Positions 1-6,861 of a stretch of 13,067 nucleotides of DNA are shown here, piece by piece. Each line of letters starts with the position of its first letter. Position 1 is the stretch's first letter. The position numbers and the translations under genes were made by a program. Under the pieces are notes generated by a model. It saw only the letters and a list, made by a program, of their open reading frames with translations. It did not search any database and was not told where the DNA came from. This stretch comes from a bacterium ADurb.Bin374 (GTDB lineage: Bacteria; Riflebacteria; Ozemobacteria; Ozemobacterales; Ozemobacteraceae): NCBI GenBank assembly GCA_002068715.1, contig MWAR01000149.1, forward strand, positions 1 to 13,067, in the 5' to 3' direction.

Positions 1-1743
1 CTCCGCCGGGGTGACCTCGCGGCCGCGTTCGGGCCCGACTTCGCGAATCTTCCCATCCGCAATCCGCAGACACTGCCGGCGGGCAAGCTGGCGATGATCG
101 ACCGCGTCACGCTGATCGATCCGAAGGGCGGCCGGTTCGGTCGCGGCCTGATCAAGGCCGAGATCGACATCCCGAAGGACGCGTGGTTCCTGACGAGTCA
201 TTTCATAGACGACCAGGTCATGCCCGGCACGCTGATGTACGAGTCGTGCATGCAGTCGATGCGCGTGTATCTCCTGCGCATGGGCTGGCTCGCCGAGTCG
301 CCGGAGAGCAGCTTCGAGCCGATTCCGGAAGTGCGCAGCCGCCTGCGTTGCCGCGGCCAGGTCATTCCCGGCGCGAAGAAGGCGCTGTACGAGATCACGA
401 TCAAGGAGATCGGCTACGACCCGGAGCCCTACGCACTCGCCGACGCGCTGATGTTCGCCGACGGTCGCATGATCGTCCAGTGCCTCGACATGTCCATCCG
501 CCTTACCAACACGAATCGGGAGCGGGTCGAGGCGATCTGGGCCGCGAAGCGGGCCGCCACGGCGTTCACGCCGTCTCTGCCGAACGTCGCGGCGCCGGTC
601 CGCGAACTTTTCACGGCACAACAGATCCTCGAATACGCGGTCGGCAAGCCCTCTCTCTGTTTCGGCGACGCCTACCGCGAGTTCGACGCGAACCGGTTCC
701 TGGCGCGCCTGCCCGGCCCGCCCTATCTGTTCCTCGACCGCATCACAGCCCTGAAGGCGCCGGCGCTCCAGATGGTGCCCGGCGGCACGGTCCAGGGCCA
801 GTATGACGTGCCAGCCGACGCCTGGTATTTCCGGGCGAACCGGCAGAACAGCATGCCGTTCTCGGTCATTCTCGAGTTCCCGCTCCAGATCTGCGGCTGG
901 CTCGCCGCCTACATGGGCTCGGCCATGACGAGCCGCGAGAACCTGCATTTCCGTAACCTCGACGGCAACGCCATCCTGCACGAGGATCTGCGGCGCGACG
1001 CCGGCACGCTCACCGCCGACATCGCGGTCACCAAGGTCGCCCAGTCCGGCGGCATGATCATCCAGGGCTACACCTTCAAGGTCACCCGCCAGGGCCGGAC
1101 GGTCTACGAAGGCGACACGGTGTTCGGCTTCTTCACAGAGGAGGCCCTTGCCAACCAGGTCGGCATCCGTGGGGCGCAGTTGTACACCCCGACCGCGGCG
1201 GAAACGAGCCGCCATGTTTCCCCGCCCGACTGGCCGGACAGTGCTCCGCTGCACCCCGGAGACGCGCATCAGCCGCCGGAAGACGGTCTCGCCCTTCCCG
1301 CGCGTTCCTACCGCATGCTCGACTCGATCGACCTGTTCGTGCCGGACGGCGGGCCGAAGGGCCTGGGTTTCCTGCGTGGTACGAAGCGGGTCGATCCCGG
1401 CGAATGGTTCTTCAAGGCCCACTTCTACCAGGATCCGGTCATTCCCGGCTCGCTCGGGCTGGAAGCCTTCATGCAGCTGCTCAAGGCCGCGGCCCTGCAC
1501 CGCTGGAAGGATACGCTTCCGGCCGGGCCGTGGCATTTCGAGTCGTTCGCGACGGGCGCGCGCCACTCCTGGTCGTATCGAGGCCAGATCATCCCGACGA
1601 ACAACCTGGTGACGGTGGAAGCCGTGATCGACGCGTTCGACGACGAGCAGCGGCTAGTTCGCGGTTCAGGATACTTGCACGTCGACGGCCGCGTGATATA
1701 TAACATGAGGGAATTCGCCATCCGGTTGGTTCCGGGCCTCTGA
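1..1743 (+). CDS. pfaC: PfaC-like polyunsaturated/secondary lipid synthase subunit, C-terminal dehydratase region (5' end outside window)
   Basis: The frame is open from base 1 with no stop upstream of the first ATG (94), so this is the 580-residue C-terminal end of a larger protein. Three FabA-like hot-dog units are visible. Unit one (residues ~10-170) has the motif HFIDDQVMPGTLMYE with His67 and Glu81. Unit two (~190-385) has Asn280 where the catalytic His should be, but keeps Glu292, so it is a pseudo-dehydratase. Unit three (~405-580) has HFYQDPVIPGSLGLE with His474 and Glu488. In PfaC proteins each active dehydratase is paired with an inactive one (psiDH1-DH1-psiDH2-DH2), which this tail matches; ketosynthase, chain-length-factor and psiDH1 domains would lie upstream. 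The domains dehydrate or isomerise 3-hydroxyacyl-ACP during polyene chain assembly in the cytoplasm. A stand-alone FabA is excluded by the repeated domains. oleA follows after 52 nt on the same strand. The product chain cannot be predicted from this part. Confidence 0.85.
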   Translation, partial: LRRGDLAAAFGPDFANLPIRNPQTLPAGKLAMIDRVTLIDPKGGRFGRGLIKAEIDIPKDAWFLTSHFIDDQVMPGTLMYESCMQSMRVYLLRMGWLAESPESSFEPIPEVRSRLRCRGQVIPGAKKALYEITIKEIGYDPEPYALADALMFADGRMIVQCLDMSIRLTNTNRERVEAIWAAKRAATAFTPSLPNVAAPVRELFTAQQILEYAVGKPSLCFGDAYREFDANRFLARLPGPPYLFLDRITALKAPALQMVPGGTVQGQYDVPADAWYFRANRQNSMPFSVILEFPLQICGWLAAYMGSAMTSRENLHFRNLDGNAILHEDLRRDAGTLTADIAVTKVAQSGGMIIQGYTFKVTRQGRTVYEGDTVFGFFTEEALANQVGIRGAQLYTPTAAETSRHVSPPDWPDSAPLHPGDAHQPPEDGLALPARSYRMLDSIDLFVPDGGPKGLGFLRGTKRVDPGEWFFKAHFYQDPVIPGSLGLEAFMQLLKAAALHRWKDTLPAGPWHFESFATGARHSWSYRGQIIPTNNLVTVEAVIDAFDDEQRLVRGSGYLHVDGRVIYNMREFAIRLVPGL

Positions 1744-1767
1744 GGTCCGCGAGGCACCAGTCGCGAG

Positions 1768-1786
1768 GCCTTCAGAAAGGCATTTT
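1768..1786 (+). other. Small hairpin between pfaC-like gene and oleA
   Basis: GCCTT-CAGA-AAGGC can form a 5-bp hairpin followed by ATTTT. The T-run is too short and the stem too weak for a confident terminator. It might slightly attenuate transcription or stabilise mRNA ends between the synthase and the ole genes. The 52-nt spacer also repeats CGCGAGGC at 1748-1755 and 1762-1769. No promoter is obvious here. Confidence 0.2.
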
Positions 1787-1795
1787 CGTCACCCC

Positions 1796-2836
1796 ATGAA
1801 ATTCAGCCGCGTGTTTCTCGAATCGATCGGCTACGAGCTGCCGCACAACATCATCACCTCGACCTGGATCGAGGAACGGCTTTCACCGCTGTACAAGAAA
1901 CTGTTCCTCCAACCCGGCCAACTCGAAGCCCTGACGGGAATCCGTGAACGGCGCTGGTGGGACCCCGGCCACCTCAACTCCGACGGCGCCGCGAAGGCCG
2001 CGCAGAAAGCGATCGCCGATTCGGGCATTCCCGAGGAGGACATCGGGGCCGTCGTGTACGGCGGCGTCTGCCGCGACAACTTCGAGCCGGCGACAGCCTG
2101 CGGCGTCGCGGCGCAGCTCGGCGTCAAGGCCTCGACGGTGATTCACGATGTATCGAACGCCTGCCTGGGCGTCATGACCGGCATCATCGACGTGGCGAAT
2201 CGCATCGAGCTTGGCCAGATCAAGGCCGGCATCGTCGTCGCCTGCGAGACAGCGCGTGAGATCACGACGATCATGATGGACCGCATGCTCGCCGAGGGCA
2301 CGATGGAGTTCTTCAAGGGCGCGCTCGCCACGCTCACCGGCGGTTCGGGCGCGGTCGGCGTCGTCCTCAGTGACGGCTCGTACGGCCCCGGCCGGCCTCA
2401 GCTGCTCGGCGCCGTCACCATGGGCGCCCCCGAACACCACCGCATGTGCCGCTGGGGCGCCGACACGCATGTTCCGCCGCGCGCTCCGCAGATCATGGAG
2501 ACGAACGCGATCGGCCTTCTCAAGCACGGCAGCGAGCTCATTTCGCGCATCGGCAAGGCGTTCTATTCCGAGATGAACTGGGCGGCCGGCGAGGTCGACC
2601 GGCTGATCTCCCACCAGGTCGCCTCCGCCAACCGCGACGCGATCCTCCAGGGGCTCGGACTCACGATCGACAAGGATTTTTCGACCTTCCCCTACCTCGG
2701 CAACATGGGTACCGTCTCCCTGCCGGTGACGGCCGCCATCGCAATGGAGCGGGGCGTCCTGAACCCAGGCATGAAGGTCTCCTTCATCGGCATCGGAAGC
2801 GGCCTGAACAGCATGATGCTGGGCTGGCGCTGGTAA
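1796..2836 (+). CDS. oleA: OleA, head-to-head acyl-CoA condensing thiolase-superfamily enzyme
   Basis: OleA joins two fatty acyl thioesters by a non-decarboxylative Claisen condensation to a 2-alkyl-3-ketoalkanoate, the first step of long-chain olefin synthesis. The 346-residue length fits the family (about 340). The nucleophile is Cys123 in SNACLG; His273 (ISHQV) and Asn303 (YLGNMG) complete the thiolase-type triad. Glu97 in CRDNFEPATA aligns with the OleA-specific glutamate (Glu117 in Xanthomonas campestris) that reaches into the partner subunit's active site, which separates this protein from ordinary FabH. The GIRERRWWD and GIGSGLNS segments are also OleA-like. No clear Shine-Dalgarno precedes the ATG (AGAAAGG lies 15 nt away), but no better in-frame start exists. 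oleB follows after 12 nt. Directly after a PfaC-like gene, its substrates may be polyunsaturated chains; that is inference. Confidence 0.93.
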   Translation: MKFSRVFLESIGYELPHNIITSTWIEERLSPLYKKLFLQPGQLEALTGIRERRWWDPGHLNSDGAAKAAQKAIADSGIPEEDIGAVVYGGVCRDNFEPATACGVAAQLGVKASTVIHDVSNACLGVMTGIIDVANRIELGQIKAGIVVACETAREITTIMMDRMLAEGTMEFFKGALATLTGGSGAVGVVLSDGSYGPGRPQLLGAVTMGAPEHHRMCRWGADTHVPPRAPQIMETNAIGLLKHGSELISRIGKAFYSEMNWAAGEVDRLISHQVASANRDAILQGLGLTIDKDFSTFPYLGNMGTVSLPVTAAIAMERGVLNPGMKVSFIGIGSGLNSMMLGWRW

Positions 2837-2848
2837 CTGACGAACCAT

Positions 2849-3757
2849 ATGAATGATTATAAACCCTTTAATATAGAAGATTTCCGTCATCTGTATCCGT
2901 TCAAGAGCAACTGGTTCGAGAACAACGGCATCCGGCAGCATTATCTCGACGAGGGCGAAGGCCCGCCGATCGTCATGGTGCACGGCAACCCGTCCTGGTC
3001 GTTCCTGTTCCGGGCGCTTGTCCCCGCTTTTCGGCACGACCATCGGGTAATCGTCCCCGACCACATCGGCTGCGGGTTGTCCGACAAGCCGGAAGCGAAG
3101 CGATATTCCTACACGCTCGAGCAGCGCATCCGCGATCTCGAGGCGCTGATCGCCCATCTGGGCATCACGCAGCCGATCACCCTCGTGCTGCACGACTGGG
3201 GAGGCGCGATCGGTATGGGCTTCGCGAACCGGCATGCCCTGCAGGTGAAACGCCTTGTGCTGATGAACACCGGTGGCTTCCCGCTGCCCGACGAAATGGA
3301 ATTCCCCTGGCCCCTCTGGATTTTCCGCAACAGCCGACTCGGGGAGTGGCTCAACCGCGGCTTCAACGCGTTCGCCGAGATCGCGGCCCGCACCTGCACC
3401 CGAACCCCGCTCAGCGAGGAGCTGCAGCGGGCTTTCACCGGCCCGTACGACTCGTGGGCGAATCGCGTCGCGACGACCCATTTCGTCCAGGACATCCCGC
3501 TCAGGCCGGGCGACCTTTCGTGGGGCACGATCAAGCAGATCGAAAGCGGCCTCGCGCAGTTCCGGAAGACACCGGCGCTCATCTGCTGGGGCCAACGCGA
3601 TTTCATCTTCCGACGGGCCTTTTACAACACCTGGCGCAAGCATCTCCCTCAGGCCGAAGTTCACTCATTCTCCGAAGCCGGCCATTACCTGCTGGAAGAC
3701 GTCGGCGAAAAGGTCATCGGCCTGATGCGCGACTTTTTCACCAGACATCCGGCCTGA
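2849..3757 (+). CDS. oleB: OleB, alpha/beta-hydrolase beta-lactone decarboxylase
   Basis: OleB removes CO2 from the 2,3-dialkyl beta-lactone made by OleC, giving a cis-olefin. This 302-residue alpha/beta hydrolase resembles haloalkane dehalogenases: oxyanion motif HGNP (45-48), nucleophile Asp116 in HDWGG, acid Asp251 in GQRDF and base His279 in AGHYLLED. On sequence alone it could be called a haloalkane dehalogenase; the position between oleA and oleC decides for OleB. It is a separate protein, not the OleB-OleC fusion seen in some bacteria. The start has no Shine-Dalgarno, but the first eleven codons are AT-rich (tat aaa, ttt aat ata gaa), unlike the GC-rich remainder, which suggests an unstructured initiation region. 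The CGGC gene begins 4 nt after its stop. Confidence 0.9.
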   Translation: MNDYKPFNIEDFRHLYPFKSNWFENNGIRQHYLDEGEGPPIVMVHGNPSWSFLFRALVPAFRHDHRVIVPDHIGCGLSDKPEAKRYSYTLEQRIRDLEALIAHLGITQPITLVLHDWGGAIGMGFANRHALQVKRLVLMNTGGFPLPDEMEFPWPLWIFRNSRLGEWLNRGFNAFAEIAARTCTRTPLSEELQRAFTGPYDSWANRVATTHFVQDIPLRPGDLSWGTIKQIESGLAQFRKTPALICWGQRDFIFRRAFYNTWRKHLPQAEVHSFSEAGHYLLEDVGEKVIGLMRDFFTRHPA

Positions 3758-3761
3758 CCCC

Positions 3762-4091
3762 ATGAAGGTCGGCATCATCCGCTGTCAGCAGACGGAAAGC
3801 ATGTGCCCGGGCTCGGCCTGTTTCGTTTTCGCCGCCCGTGGAAAAGGCGCGTTCGAGGAAACCGGACCGTGCGAGATCGCCGGATTCGTTTCCTGCGGCG
3901 GCTGTCCCGGCAAGAACGTCGTTCCCCGGGTGAACATGATGATCGAGCGTGGAGTCGAAGCCATCGCTTTCGCATCCTGCATGAAGCGCGGCACCCCAAT
4001 CGGTTTTCCCTGCCCGCACTACGCGGAGATCATCGAAACCGTCGGGGAAAACCTCGACAAGCCCGTGAAAATTCTCGATTACACGCACTGA
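3762..4091 (+). CDS. CGGC-domain cysteine-rich small protein within the ole operon
   Basis: This 109-residue protein carries the signature CGGCPGK (45-51) of CGGC-domain proteins, a family without an established biochemical role that is presumed to bind metal or act in redox chemistry. Eight cysteines are present (8, 15, 20, 37, 45, 48, 73, 84), plus a CPH motif at 84-86. The arrangement (MKVGIIRC at the start, ASCMKRG in the middle, CPH near the end) spans the whole protein, so it appears complete. There is no signal peptide or membrane span, so it is probably cytoplasmic. It starts 4 nt after oleB and ends 27 nt before oleC on the same strand, so it must share their transcript. It is not part of the standard oleABCD set. 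A role in redox protection, metal supply or modulation of the Ole complex is speculation. Confidence 0.82.
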   Translation: MKVGIIRCQQTESMCPGSACFVFAARGKGAFEETGPCEIAGFVSCGGCPGKNVVPRVNMMIERGVEAIAFASCMKRGTPIGFPCPHYAEIIETVGENLDKPVKILDYTH

Positions 4092-4118
4092 TGCGATCGA
4101 TATAGCAAAGATTATTAT

Positions 4119-5780
4119 ATGAATACTGGTATCATTCCCGTTAACATTGCGACATACGTCCGGCACTGGGCGGAACGGCTTCCGAGCAAACGGGCGGTGG
4201 TTTTCCCGCACGGGCGCGACGGTGACGGCCGGGTTTCCTACACCCACCTGACGTTCCGGCAGCTCGAAGAGGAAAGCAACCGGTACGCGCGCGGTCTGCA
4301 GAAACTGGGCGTCCGGCGCGGCATGCGGACGGCACTGATGTTGACGCCGAGCCTCGAGTTCTTCGCGGTCACGTTCGCCCTGTTCAAGCTCGGCGCGGTG
4401 GCCGTGCTGATCGACCCGGGCATCGGCATCCACAATCTCGGCAAATGTCTCGGCGAAGCCGCGCCCGAAGCGTTCATCGGCGTCACGAAGGCGCACGCGG
4501 CCCGCAAAATCCTGCGCTGGTCGCCCGCCTCGATCCGCATCTGCGTGACGAAAGGGACGCGACTCTTCTGGGGCGGCCGCACGCTAGCGCAGGTCCGCGA
4601 CGCCGACGCGGCACCATTCCCTCTCGAAGACATGGGCGACGAGATGGGCGCGATCTTCTTCACGAGCGGCAGCACCGGCATCTCGAAGGGCGCCGTCTAC
4701 ACGCACAACATCCTGACCCACCAGGTACGGTTCATCCAGGAACTGTACCGGTTCGACGAGCACGACGTCGACCTCGCCACTTTCCCGCTGTTCGCTCTTC
4801 TCGACGTCTGCCTCGGCACGACGGTCGTCGTCCCCGACATGGACGCGACCAAGCCCGCCCAGGCCGATCCGGTGAAGCTGATCGAGGCGATCGAGAATAA
4901 CGGCGCGACCGTGATGTTCGGATCGCCCGCCCTAGTCAACACCCTGAGCCGCTACGGGGAAGCGCACGGCATCAAGCTTCCGACACTCCGCACGGTCATC
5001 TCCTGCGGCGCACCGGCCCGCAACGACGTCCTGGCACGCTTCCAGAAGATGCTTCCCGAATCGACCCAGATCCACACGCCCTATGGCGCGACCGAGTCGC
5101 TTCCCGTCAGCAGCATCGGCAGCCACGAGATTCTCGGCGAGACGGCGGCCGAAACCGCGCGTGGCGGCGGTACCTGCGTCGGACGCCCCGTTCCCGAGGT
5201 CACAGTCCGCATCATCCGGATCACCGACGATCCGATTCCGGCCTGGTCTGACGACCTCGTGCTGGCGACCGGCGAGATCGGCGAGATAGCCGTGAGCGGC
5301 CCGATCGTCACCAGCGAGTATTACAAGCGCCCCGAGGCGACGGCGCTGGCGAAGATCCGTGCCGCCGACGGAACGATCTGGCACCGCATGGGCGACTGCG
5401 GCCGCATCGACGCCTCCGGCAGGCTCTGGTTCTGCGGCAGGAAGGCGCATCGCGTCGAGACCGGCAGCCGCACGCTGTTCACCATTCCATGCGAGGCGGT
5501 ATTCAATCAGCACCCGAAGGTGTTCCGCACGGCCCTGGTCGGCACCGGCCCGCGCGGCAGCCAGACCCCCGTCCTCTGCGTCGAACTCGAGAAAAACGCC
5601 GGCACCGTCGATGAAACGGCTCTGGCAACGGAATTACGGGCGCTCGGCGCCGCACGCGAGCACACCCGGGACATCGTCCGCATTCTCTTCCACCCGGCCT
5701 TTCCGGTAGATGTCCGACACAACGCCAAGATCGGACGCGAACAGTTGTCCACGTGGGCGGCCGAGCGCATACAGAACTGA
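4119..5780 (+). CDS. oleC: OleC, ATP-dependent beta-lactone synthetase (ANL superfamily)
   Basis: OleC adenylates the 2-alkyl-3-hydroxyalkanoate from OleD and closes it to a beta-lactone, releasing AMP and pyrophosphate. The 553-residue protein has the ANL adenylating core: P-loop FTSGSTGISKG (181-191), YGATE (322-326), HRMGDCG (422-428, ATP-ribose Asp426), the hinge region GRKAHRVETG (440-449) and C-terminal Lys537 in HNAKIGREQL. The segment LFALLDVCLGTT (224-235) follows the OleC pattern. An acyl-CoA ligase would look similar; position between oleB and oleD makes OleC far more likely. There is no clear Shine-Dalgarno; the ATG sits in an AT-rich stretch (aaagattattat upstream). oleD follows 18 nt later. 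In Xanthomonas, OleB, OleC and OleD are reported to assemble into a large complex, which would keep the reactive lactone contained. Confidence 0.92.
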   Translation: MNTGIIPVNIATYVRHWAERLPSKRAVVFPHGRDGDGRVSYTHLTFRQLEEESNRYARGLQKLGVRRGMRTALMLTPSLEFFAVTFALFKLGAVAVLIDPGIGIHNLGKCLGEAAPEAFIGVTKAHAARKILRWSPASIRICVTKGTRLFWGGRTLAQVRDADAAPFPLEDMGDEMGAIFFTSGSTGISKGAVYTHNILTHQVRFIQELYRFDEHDVDLATFPLFALLDVCLGTTVVVPDMDATKPAQADPVKLIEAIENNGATVMFGSPALVNTLSRYGEAHGIKLPTLRTVISCGAPARNDVLARFQKMLPESTQIHTPYGATESLPVSSIGSHEILGETAAETARGGGTCVGRPVPEVTVRIIRITDDPIPAWSDDLVLATGEIGEIAVSGPIVTSEYYKRPEATALAKIRAADGTIWHRMGDCGRIDASGRLWFCGRKAHRVETGSRTLFTIPCEAVFNQHPKVFRTALVGTGPRGSQTPVLCVELEKNAGTVDETALATELRALGAAREHTRDIVRILFHPAFPVDVRHNAKIGREQLSTWAAERIQN

Positions 5781-5788
5781 ACCGGATT

Positions 5789-5793
5789 GGAGG
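5789..5793 (+). promoter_or_regulatory. Shine-Dalgarno GGAGG setting the oleD start
   Basis: GGAGG lies 5 nt before the ATG at 5799. A TTG at 5787 overlaps this site and would extend the protein by four residues, but it has no ribosome-binding site of its own and the site would then lie inside the coding region. ATG 5799 is preferred. Confidence 0.8.
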
Positions 5794-5798
5794 ATAAG

Positions 5799-6845
5799 AT
5801 GAGTGACGTCAGCATCGCCGACCCCGGACTGAAGAACTGCAAACGCATTCTCGTCACCGGAGGCGGCGGTTTTCTGGGAAAGGTGCTCGTCAAGATGCTC
5901 CGCGAACGCGGGTTGCCGGTGCGCAGCTTTTCGCGGGGCCGGTATCCGGAACTCGAACAGCTGGGAATCGAGTGCGTGAACGGCGATCTTGCCGACCCGG
6001 CCGCCGTACTCGAGGCATGCCGGGGCTGCGACCTCGTGTTTCATGTCGCCTCGAAGCCCGGCATCTGGGGCTCGTATGACGAGTATTACAAGCCCAACGT
6101 CGTCGGCACGACGAATGTCGTCGAGGCCTGCAGGCAGCTCGGCATCCGGCGTCTGGTCTATACCAGTTCGCCGAGCGTCGTTTTCGACGGCAACGACATG
6201 GAAAACGCGAACGAGTCGGTTCCATATTCCGACCACTATGAAACGCACTATCCGAAGACGAAGGCGATCGCCGAAAAGCTCGTGCTAGCTGCGAACGGTC
6301 CCAAGCTCGCCACGGTTTCGCTGAGGCCGCACCTGATCTGGGGTCCCGGCGACAACCATCTCGCGCCCCGCATGGTCGCGGCGGCGAAAGCCGGCCGTCT
6401 GATGATGATCGGCGACAATAAAAACAAGGTCGACACGGTCTACGTCGATAACGCCGCCGACGCCCACATTCTCGCGGCGGAGCGGCTCGAACCGGGCTCG
6501 CCGATCGCCGGAAAGGCGTATTTCATCTCGAACGGCGATCCACGGCCGCTGTGGGACGTCGTTAACATGATGATCGGCGCCGCGGGCCTGCCGCCGCTGA
6601 CGCGTTCCATATCACCAACTATTGGATGGCTGATCGGCGGAGCGATGGAACTCGCTTACGGTCTTTTCCGGTTGAACGGCGAGCCGCGGCTGACCCGGTT
6701 CATGGCACGCGAGATGTCGACCGCCCACTGGTTCGACCTGACCGCCGCCCGCCGCGACCTCGGCTACGAGCCCCGTATCGGGATCGAGGAGGGCATGCGC
6801 CGGCTCGCCGACTGGATCAGATCCGGAGCGATGAAGGAAGTTTGA
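5799..6845 (+). CDS. oleD: OleD, NAD(P)H-dependent 2-alkyl-3-ketoalkanoic acid reductase (extended SDR)
   Basis: OleD reduces the OleA product (a 2-alkyl-3-keto acid) to the 3-hydroxy acid used by OleC. The 348-residue protein has the N-terminal Rossmann loop TGGGGFLG (20-27), the catalytic YPKTK motif with Tyr151 and Lys155, and the preceding serines of YTSSPSVVF (Ser123/Ser124). RPHLIWGPGDNH (177-188) is typical of the extended SDR / 3-beta-hydroxysteroid dehydrogenase group to which OleD belongs. Homology alone would give the annotation NAD-dependent epimerase or 3-beta-HSD; the neighbouring oleA-oleC genes support OleD. It has the best Shine-Dalgarno of the operon and is its last gene: the next gene is convergent, ending 16 nt away, with no obvious terminator between. 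Confidence 0.91.
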   Translation: MSDVSIADPGLKNCKRILVTGGGGFLGKVLVKMLRERGLPVRSFSRGRYPELEQLGIECVNGDLADPAAVLEACRGCDLVFHVASKPGIWGSYDEYYKPNVVGTTNVVEACRQLGIRRLVYTSSPSVVFDGNDMENANESVPYSDHYETHYPKTKAIAEKLVLAANGPKLATVSLRPHLIWGPGDNHLAPRMVAAAKAGRLMMIGDNKNKVDTVYVDNAADAHILAAERLEPGSPIAGKAYFISNGDPRPLWDVVNMMIGAAGLPPLTRSISPTIGWLIGGAMELAYGLFRLNGEPRLTRFMAREMSTAHWFDLTAARRDLGYEPRIGIEEGMRRLADWIRSGAMKEV

Positions 6846-6861
6846 ACGAGGGAGGCCTCTC

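Noticed and set aside
1883..3664. 593-codon open frame on the - strand
   Set aside because: It lies fully opposite oleA and oleB, which have complete catalytic motifs. Its composition (Arg, Ala, Glu and Asp rich, no motif) is that of a GC-rich shadow frame.
2849..3757. Haloalkane dehalogenase annotation
   Set aside because: The fold and nucleophile match, but the place between oleA and oleC makes OleB the better call.
3738..4496. 252-codon - strand open frame over the CGGC gene and the start of oleC
   Set aside because: It overlaps two recognisable genes, has no known motif, and shows shadow-type composition.
4932..5513. 193-codon - strand open frame inside oleC
   Set aside because: It is antisense to the conserved adenylation motifs of OleC and has no family features.
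5787..5798. TTG start extending oleD by four residues
   Set aside because: GGAGG at 5789-5793 overlaps it and is ideally placed for ATG 5799.
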